From NCBI GenBank assembly GCA_025934395.1, contig JAICYC010000023.1, forward strand, positions 1 to 38,040: DNA of 38,040 bases. The letters are read 5' to 3'. This stretch comes from Solirubrobacteraceae bacterium (lineage in GTDB: Bacteria; Actinomycetota; Thermoleophilia; Solirubrobacterales; Solirubrobacteraceae). The translations under genes and the position numbers were made by a program. This document shows, piece after piece, positions 33,757 through 38,040 of the stretch (position 1 is the first letter of the stretch; each line of letters begins with the position of its first letter). The notes under the pieces were generated by a model. The model was not told the DNA's origin. It ran no database searches and worked only from the letters and a program-made list of their open reading frames with translations.

Positions 33757-34692
33757 TCAGCGTCCGGGGGCGCCGGCCAGCGCCGCGAGGAGGGCTTGCA
33801 GCTGGTCGGACTGCCATTGCTGGAAGGTGTCGCCCGCCGGGTCGAGCGTCTCGGTGACCGGGACGACGGGAATGCCGTGTTCGGCGGCGAGCGCGTTCAC
33901 GCGCTCCACGTCGGGGGTGACGTTCTGGCGGTTGAACACCCACACGCGGATCTCGCGCCGCGCTGCCTGCTCGTCGACCGCGCGCTTGTCGGCGGCGCTC
34001 ACGTCGGTCCCCTCCGCGATCGACCTGGCGAACGAGGGGGGGGTGAGCAGGCGCAGGTGCAGCGATTCGCCGAGGCCCTGGAAGATGCTCTCGCTGTAGC
34101 CCACGGAAACGCCCGCGTAGCGCTCGGCGATCTGCGCGCGCAGGCGGTCGTAGCGTGCGAGCGAGGCCGTTTCGAAGCGTGCCCGTCGAGCGGTGAAGAA
34201 GCTTGCGTCGGCAGGGTCCAGGCGCGCGTAGGCGCCAGCGATCCTCCGCACCACCGCGATCACGTCGGCGGGGTAGTACCAGCGGTGCGGGTTCGAGCCC
34301 GCGGAGAGCTTCAGCGCGCTGCCGACGTCGATCACCGAGCGCTCCGGGGAGGGGCTCGCATCGAGCATCCGGGAGGCCCATTCGTCGTATCCGGAGCCGT
34401 TGACTATCACGAGGTTCGCGCCCGCGATCGCGCGCGCGTCCGCCGAGCTCGGCGAGTAGCTGTGCGGATCGGTGCCGGGGTCGGTGATCACGCTGTGCAC
34501 GCTCGCCCGCCCGCCCGCCAGTTGCGCAGCGATGCTCCCCCAGAAGTTCTCCGCCGCAACCACGGTGAACGCGGGCCCCCCGCCTCCCTCCCGCACCGGC
34601 GCCGGGCCGCTGCGATCGCACGCGGCCAGCGAAGCCGCGAGCAGGATCCCGGCGGCCGCCGCGGCGATGCGCGTGGGGGTCCTTCTCGGCAC
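33757..34692 (-). CDS. Cluster-A metal-binding lipoprotein (ZnuA/TroA type)
   Basis: 311 residues, lipobox SLAAC with Cys25. Solute-binding fold with the expected ligand places: His77 in DPHSYSPS, His136 in NPHRWYYP, Glu201 in VGYSESIFQ, and an acidic site in VTETLDPAGD. There is no His-rich loop. A His-His-Glu-acid set is closer to Mn/Zn-binding PsaA/TroA proteins than to His-His-His ZnuA, so manganese is as likely as zinc. No permease or ATPase is adjacent; these would have to be elsewhere. It is in a two-gene unit with a Fur-family regulator, preceded by a 13-bp palindrome 23 bases upstream of ATG 34692. Confidence 0.85.
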   Translation of the reverse strand: MPRRTPTRIAAAAAGILLAASLAACDRSGPAPVREGGGGPAFTVVAAENFWGSIAAQLAGGRASVHSVITDPGTDPHSYSPSSADARAIAGANLVIVNGSGYDEWASRMLDASPSPERSVIDVGSALKLSAGSNPHRWYYPADVIAVVRRIAGAYARLDPADASFFTARRARFETASLARYDRLRAQIAERYAGVSVGYSESIFQGLGESLHLRLLTPPSFARSIAEGTDVSAADKRAVDEQAARREIRVWVFNRQNVTPDVERVNALAAEHGIPVVPVTETLDPAGDTFQQWQSDQLQALLAALAGAPGR

Positions 34693-34714
34693 CCAGCCAG
34701 CCTAGCAACCAAAC

Positions 34715-34727
34715 GAGACTCAGTCTC
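34715..34727. promoter_or_regulatory. Palindrome upstream of the metal-binding lipoprotein
   Basis: GAGACT-C-AGTCTC, perfect, 7-bp arms if one mismatch is allowed. It lies in the short divergent spacer between the lipoprotein (34692) and the deacetylase-like gene (34760). Position fits an operator for the Fur-family protein. Confidence 0.5.
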
Positions 34728-34759
34728 ATCAGTCGCCCCGGGCGAGCGACCCCGGGAGT

Positions 34760-35770
34760 ATGCTCACGCGGCCATGCGCGCCGATCGCGGAAACGGGCCC
34801 GGTGGACGTCGAGGAACGCCGCGCGCGGCGTGAGCTGCGCCGTCGCGAGCGGCGACGCAGGCGCGCCGGGGCGCTCGCGCTCCTGATCGCCGCGATCGCG
34901 GCCGTGGTCGTCGCCGTGGCGGTCGCGAGCGGCGGTTCCTCGCACGGCCCCACCCGGCACCGGGTGAGCACGACCGCAGGGAAGGGAGCAGCTCGCGCGC
35001 GGCCGGCGCCCGGCACCGCCGGCACGTCCGCGGGGCCACCGGGACCGCCCGGCCGCGAGGCCGTCCCGATCCTGATGTACCACGTGATCGCATCGCCGCC
35101 CGCGGGGGCGCCGTTCCCGGGCCTGTACGTGGCGCCCGAGGAGTTCGCCGCCCAGATGCAGGCCCTCAAGGACGCCGGCTGGACGGCGGTGACGATGGAC
35201 CAGGTGCGCGCGAACTGGACGCGCGGGACCCGGCTGCCGGCTGGCAAACCGATCGTGCTCAGCTTCGACAACGGCTACAACTCGCAGTACACCCAGGCGC
35301 TGCCGGTCCTCAGACGCCTCGGCTGGGTCGGGGTGGAGAACATCCAGCTGAGCGGGTTGCCGCCCTCGCAGGGCGGCCTCGGGGAAGACCAGGTCCGAGG
35401 CCTGATCGCCGCGGGCTGGGAGCTCGACACGCAGGGGTTCAGCCACGCGGACCTCATCAAGCTCGATCCCGAACAGCTCCACTACCAGGTGGCGGTGGCG
35501 CGCGAAACCCTCCAGCACCGCTTCCACGTGCCGGTGAACTGGTTCTGCTACCCCTCCGGCCACTACGACGACACGGTCGTCAGCGAGGTGCGCGCGGCCG
35601 GCTATCTCGGATCGACCACCGTCGTGCCCGGGTGGGCGCAACCCCACGGCGACCCCTACAGGATGCCGCGGCTGCGGGTGCTCGGCGGCACCGAACCGCA
35701 GGCGCTGCTGTCGCTGCTCGCCGGGATCAGAGGCGATCCGCCCGCGCCGGGCTCCTACTCGGGCGCCTGA
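34760..35770 (+). CDS. Deacetylase-fold protein with altered NodB metal site
   Basis: 336 residues from ATG 34760; GTG 34802 would give 322. Arg-rich cytoplasmic N-terminus, one membrane helix (about 36-56), a Pro/Ala linker, then a polysaccharide deacetylase domain starting PILMYHVI. Motif 1 reads SFDNG (168-172), so the metal-binding second Asp is Asn171. Motif 2 reads LDTQGFSH, with Gln225 replacing the first His and His229 kept. WFCYPSGHYD is intact. Two of three metal ligands are thus lost, which in classical enzymes abolishes Zn-dependent deacetylation. The remaining core looks well conserved, so it may bind or cleave carbohydrate differently. The family is clear, the activity is not. 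Confidence 0.82.
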   Translation: MLTRPCAPIAETGPVDVEERRARRELRRRERRRRRAGALALLIAAIAAVVVAVAVASGGSSHGPTRHRVSTTAGKGAARARPAPGTAGTSAGPPGPPGREAVPILMYHVIASPPAGAPFPGLYVAPEEFAAQMQALKDAGWTAVTMDQVRANWTRGTRLPAGKPIVLSFDNGYNSQYTQALPVLRRLGWVGVENIQLSGLPPSQGGLGEDQVRGLIAAGWELDTQGFSHADLIKLDPEQLHYQVAVARETLQHRFHVPVNWFCYPSGHYDDTVVSEVRAAGYLGSTTVVPGWAQPHGDPYRMPRLRVLGGTEPQALLSLLAGIRGDPPAPGSYSGA

Positions 35771-35794
35771 GCAGCCCTTCGCCGGCCGCGATGG

Positions 35795-36919
35795 GTGCAT
35801 CTCGGCGAGCGGGGTACCGACACCGTCGAGCACATGCGGCGAGGTGGACAGCAGCGCACCGAAGAGCGGCCCCGCGAGGCGGTCGATCAACCCGGCGCCG
35901 ACGAGCGGCCCCGCGAGGCGGTCGATCAACGCGGCGCCGAAGAACGGCCGCGCGAGGCTGGGGCGCAGCGTGGCGCTGCCCAGCGCCAGGCGCCCGCCGA
36001 TCCGACCCGGCTCACCCTGGGCGGTTGGGGCGGGGTCCTGCGGCGCACGGTCGCGGAGTTCCGCCGGGACAACCTCACCAACCTCGCGGCGGCGCTCACC
36101 TACTACGGGATCCTCGCGATCTTCCCGGCGCTGCTCGCGCTCGTCTCGATCCTCGGGCTGATCGGCCACTCGGCGATCCAGCCGCTGATCGAAAACCTCG
36201 GCAAGGCCGGCCCGGGTCCGGCGCGGAGCATCGTCACGAGCGCGCTGCAGAACCTCGAGCAGAGCCGGGGGGCCGCGAGCGGGATCTTCATCGCGGGGCT
36301 CGCCGGCGCCCTGTGGTCGGCCTCCGGCTACGTGGCGGGGTTCATGTGGGCCGCTAACCGCATCTACGACGTGGAAGAGGGACGGCCGATCTGGAAGACG
36401 GTGCCGGTCCGCCTGGGGGTCACGCTGGTGACCGTCGCGCTGCTGGTCGTGTGCTGCGTCGCGGTCGTGGTGACCGGGGGCCTCGCCAGGCAGATCGGCG
36501 ATGTGATCGGGGTCGGTGGGACGGCCGTCACGGTCTGGGACATCGCCAAGTGGCCCGTGCTCGTCGTGATCGTGAGCCTGATGCTCGCGATCCTCTACTG
36601 GGCCGCACCGAACGTCAAGCACCCCGGGTTCCGTTGGCTCAGCCCCGGCGGTGTGCTGGCGGTGGCCGTGTGGATCATCGCCTCCGGGGCCTTCGCCCTG
36701 TACGTGGCGAACTTCTCCTCCTACAACAAGACCTACGGCTCGCTCGCCGCGATCGTGATCTTCCTGGTGTGGCTGTGGATCACCAACGTCGCGATCCTGC
36801 TGGGCGCAGAGCTGAACGCGGAGCTCGAGCGCGGGCGCCTGATCCAGGGGGGCTTCCCCGCCGAGAAGGAGCCGTTCCTGGAGCCGCGGGACACGCGGAA
36901 GATGCAGCAGCCGCAGTGA
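35795..36919 (+). CDS. YihY/BrkB-family membrane protein
   Basis: 374 residues from GTG 35795; ATG 35834 is an alternative. A hydrophilic N-terminus with three 13-residue repeats (ERPREAVDQxGA type) precedes the family domain (about 85-355) with six hydrophobic helices. Family motifs: NLTNLAAALTYYGILAIFPA, GALWSASGYVAGFMWAANRIY, PVRLGVTLVTVALL, YWAAPNVKHPGFRWLSPG, YGSLAAIVIFLVWLWITN and ILLGAELNAELE. The family was once misnamed ribonuclease BN; a role in export or transport of lipids or other molecules is suspected but unproven. It is 24 bases downstream of the deacetylase-fold gene, possibly in one transcript. Confidence 0.88.
   Translation: MHLGERGTDTVEHMRRGGQQRTEERPREAVDQPGADERPREAVDQRGAEERPREAGAQRGAAQRQAPADPTRLTLGGWGGVLRRTVAEFRRDNLTNLAAALTYYGILAIFPALLALVSILGLIGHSAIQPLIENLGKAGPGPARSIVTSALQNLEQSRGAASGIFIAGLAGALWSASGYVAGFMWAANRIYDVEEGRPIWKTVPVRLGVTLVTVALLVVCCVAVVVTGGLARQIGDVIGVGGTAVTVWDIAKWPVLVVIVSLMLAILYWAAPNVKHPGFRWLSPGGVLAVAVWIIASGAFALYVANFSSYNKTYGSLAAIVIFLVWLWITNVAILLGAELNAELERGRLIQGGFPAEKEPFLEPRDTRKMQQPQ
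35864..35980 (+). repeat. Three 39-bp tandem repeats in the YihY gene
   Basis: Units 35864-35902 and 35903-35941 differ at few bases; the third, 35942-35980, is degenerate. Each codes 13 residues, so the frame is kept. Recent in-frame duplication of a cytoplasmic, charged segment. Confidence 0.85.
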
Positions 36920-36924
36920 GCTGA

Positions 36925-36997
36925 AGCGGCGAGCGGGTCTCGAACCCGCGACCTCAAGCTTGGGAAGCTTGCGCTCTACCAACTGAGCTATCGCCGC
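36925..36997 (-). tRNA. tRNA-Gly (anticodon CCC)
   Basis: 73 bases. Acceptor stem GCGGCGA / TCGCCGC, D-arm GCTC...GAGC with AGTTGGTA loop, anticodon stem CAAGC / GCTTG with loop TTCCCAA (anticodon CCC, reads GGG), T-arm GCGGG / CCCGC with TTCGAGA loop, discriminator T. CCA is not encoded. It lies five bases after the convergent YihY stop codon. Confidence 0.97.
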
Positions 36998-37006
36998 AGA
37001 CGGCCA

Positions 37007-37012
37007 ATCCTA
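37007..37012 (-). promoter_or_regulatory. -10 element of tRNA-Gly
   Basis: Minus-strand TAGGAT, nine bases before the tRNA 5' end. Confidence 0.4.
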
Positions 37013-37068
37013 CGGGTTCGACGCAGCGCGGCCAAGGCGCGCCGGGGACGGCCCCGGCCGCGGCCATC

Positions 37069-37074
37069 TACCCT
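37069..37074 (+). promoter_or_regulatory. -10 element of ccmG
   Basis: TACCCT ends nine bases before GTG 37084 and no ribosome site intervenes; near-leaderless pattern, as for secG. Confidence 0.4.
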
Positions 37075-37083
37075 TGATGAGCC

Positions 37084-37632
37084 GTGAAGCGCCGTATCCT
37101 GCCGATCCTGATCACCGTCGTCGGCGCAGGCCTGATCGGCCTGCTGATCTACGGTGTCTCCCACCAGGCGGCGAGCAGATCCATCGACGAGCAGATCGGC
37201 GAGGGCCGTGAGCCGGTCGCGCCCGACGCATCGGAGGTTCTTCCCGCCCTCGGCGCGGCGGGCCACAGCTCGCTCGCGGCGCTGCGCGGCAAGGTGGTGC
37301 TGCTGAACTTCTGGGCCTCGTGGTGCGAACCGTGCCAGGTCGAGGCGCCGCTGCTGGAGAAGTGGCAGGGCAGGCTCGCCGGTCACGGGGCCACGGTGCT
37401 CGGAGTGACGTATCTCGACGCGTCGCCCGACAGCGAAGCGTTCGTGGCGCGCTATCACCTCACCTACCCCAACCTCCGCGACGACACGGGCGACTTCGCG
37501 CATGCCTACGGCACGGACAAGCTGCCCGAGAGCTTCGTGATCAACCGGGCGGGCCGGGTCGTCGCGCTCTCCCGCGGAGAGATCGACGAACGCTTCGTCG
37601 AGCGCGCGCTGGCCGTCGCGGAGAAATCGTGA
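37084..37632 (+). CDS. ccmG: CcmG/DsbE-type thioredoxin of cytochrome c maturation
   Basis: 182 residues from GTG 37084. N-terminal membrane anchor (about 5-24), then a thioredoxin fold with NFWASWCEPCQVEAP (redox Cys81 and Cys84), and cis-Pro in KLPESFVI. It keeps apocytochrome CxxCH thiols reduced outside the membrane. The downstream gene is ccmH, overlapping by three bases (GTGA), which supports the CcmG assignment over a generic TlpA or ResA. Together with ccmE-ccmF-ccmI-like at 21505-24456 it makes a System I set split over two places 12.6 kb apart. Confidence 0.88.
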   Translation: MKRRILPILITVVGAGLIGLLIYGVSHQAASRSIDEQIGEGREPVAPDASEVLPALGAAGHSSLAALRGKVVLLNFWASWCEPCQVEAPLLEKWQGRLAGHGATVLGVTYLDASPDSEAFVARYHLTYPNLRDDTGDFAHAYGTDKLPESFVINRAGRVVALSRGEIDERFVERALAVAEKS

Positions 37633-38040
37633 GGGCCGCCTCGCGCGGGGGCGCCTCGCTCGCGCTGGCCGCGCTCGCGGCGGCGGTGCTCGCGGTCTCG
37701 CTCCCCTCGGACGCTGCGGCGAGCGCGCGCACGTCGCAGCCCGCGATCGAACGCCAGGTGATGTGCGTGACCTGCAAAATCCCGCTGAACGTCGCGGAAT
37801 CCCCCCAGGCGGACCGTGAGAAGGCGTTCATCCGGGGTCTGATCGAACGCGGCGAGACCGAGAAGCAGATCAAGGACGCGCTCGTGGCGCAGTACGGGCA
37901 GACGGTGCTGGGGCTGCCGAGCGGGCACGGCTTCGACCTCACCGCCTACCTCGTACCGCTCGCGGTCGTGGTCGCGCTCGCAGCGCTGCTCGTGGTGATG
38001 CTCCCCCGCTGGCGACGGCGCGCGCCGGCCGGGGCCGCGG
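37629..38040 (+). CDS. ccmH: Cytochrome c maturation protein CcmH (3' end beyond window)
   Basis: 137 codons visible. Signal peptide (about 1-33), then the CcmH thiol domain: RQVMCVTCKIPLNVAESPQA with Cys46 and Cys49 (family LRCxxCQ), and ADREKAFIRGLIERGETEKQIKDALVAQYG. A membrane helix follows (about 106-124), then a basic end at the window border. The protein reduces or presents the apocytochrome thiols together with CcmG. GTG 37629 overlaps the ccmG stop. The Gln after the second Cys is replaced by Lys, a small deviation. More ccm genes may follow outside. Confidence 0.9.
   Translation, partial: MRAASRGGASLALAALAAAVLAVSLPSDAAASARTSQPAIERQVMCVTCKIPLNVAESPQADREKAFIRGLIERGETEKQIKDALVAQYGQTVLGLPSGHGFDLTAYLVPLAVVVALAALLVVMLPRWRRRAPAGAA

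Noticed and set aside
33269-36982. A 1237-codon open minus-strand frame
   Set aside because: Only its last 150 codons are a real gene (Fur family). The rest runs antisense to clear genes (deacetylase-fold protein, YihY) and overlaps the metal-binding lipoprotein in another frame; lack of stops is due to high G+C.

Overview
The window is very G+C-rich bacterial chromosome, densely coded on both strands. Several features point to an actinobacterium of the Thermoleophilia/Solirubrobacterales type: strong G/C preference at third codon positions, many GTG starts, apparently leaderless promoters, several small conserved-looking proteins next to housekeeping genes, and a haem-type (System I) cytochrome c maturation set. 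The assignment rests on protein style and gene order, not on a marker gene, so it is moderate. I see no phage, transposon or CRISPR array. This is core chromosome with some lineage-specific genes.

Left part (1-8348, all minus strand): a long gene train reading tig, clpP, clpX, two small uncharacterised genes, folC, a 38-residue membrane peptide, a double-zinc-ribbon membrane protein, ndk, maf and then mreB, which runs off the left edge. Stop/start overlaps of the ATGA type and gaps of a few bases suggest translational coupling. The train links protein quality control, folate, nucleotide hygiene and cell shape.

Middle (8374-18423): a two-domain universal stress protein divergent from a LysR regulator across an inverted repeat; a secreted SGNH/GDSL hydrolase with unusual codon use, a consensus promoter and a structured leader; rmuC; a polytopic membrane protein with the Asp/GxGD/PAL layout of presenilin-type proteases; a PRC-MgtE_N-CBS regulator followed by an atypical Nramp transporter (a likely Mg2+ or other divalent metal pair) with a proline-rich upstream reading frame; a ROK sugar kinase; and a lipoprotein with a duplicated Cys motif.

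18428-28338: a large secreted lytic transglycosylase carrying two metallopeptidase-like domains that have lost metal ligands; secG; the ccmE-ccmF-ccmI-like part of cytochrome c maturation, with a Cys-type CcmE; a small zinc-ribbon protein; a second LysR regulator; an acyl-CoA dehydrogenase; and an Rrf2-family regulator.

28452-38040: a complete ferric-iron ABC importer (binding lipoprotein, fused double permease, ATPase) divergent from the Rrf2 gene across a 14-bp palindrome; a canonical polysaccharide deacetylase; a Fur-family regulator with a cluster-A metal-binding lipoprotein behind another palindrome; a deacetylase-fold protein lacking two metal ligands; a YihY/BrkB membrane protein with tandem repeats; tRNA-Gly(CCC); and ccmG-ccmH, the second part of the cytochrome c maturation set, running off the right edge.

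Metal handling (Mg/Mn, Fe, Zn/Mn, haem) and envelope remodelling are the recurring themes. The most unusual items are the presenilin-like protein, the Mg/Mn transporter pair with its leader frame, the pseudo-peptidase transglycosylase and the deviant deacetylase.
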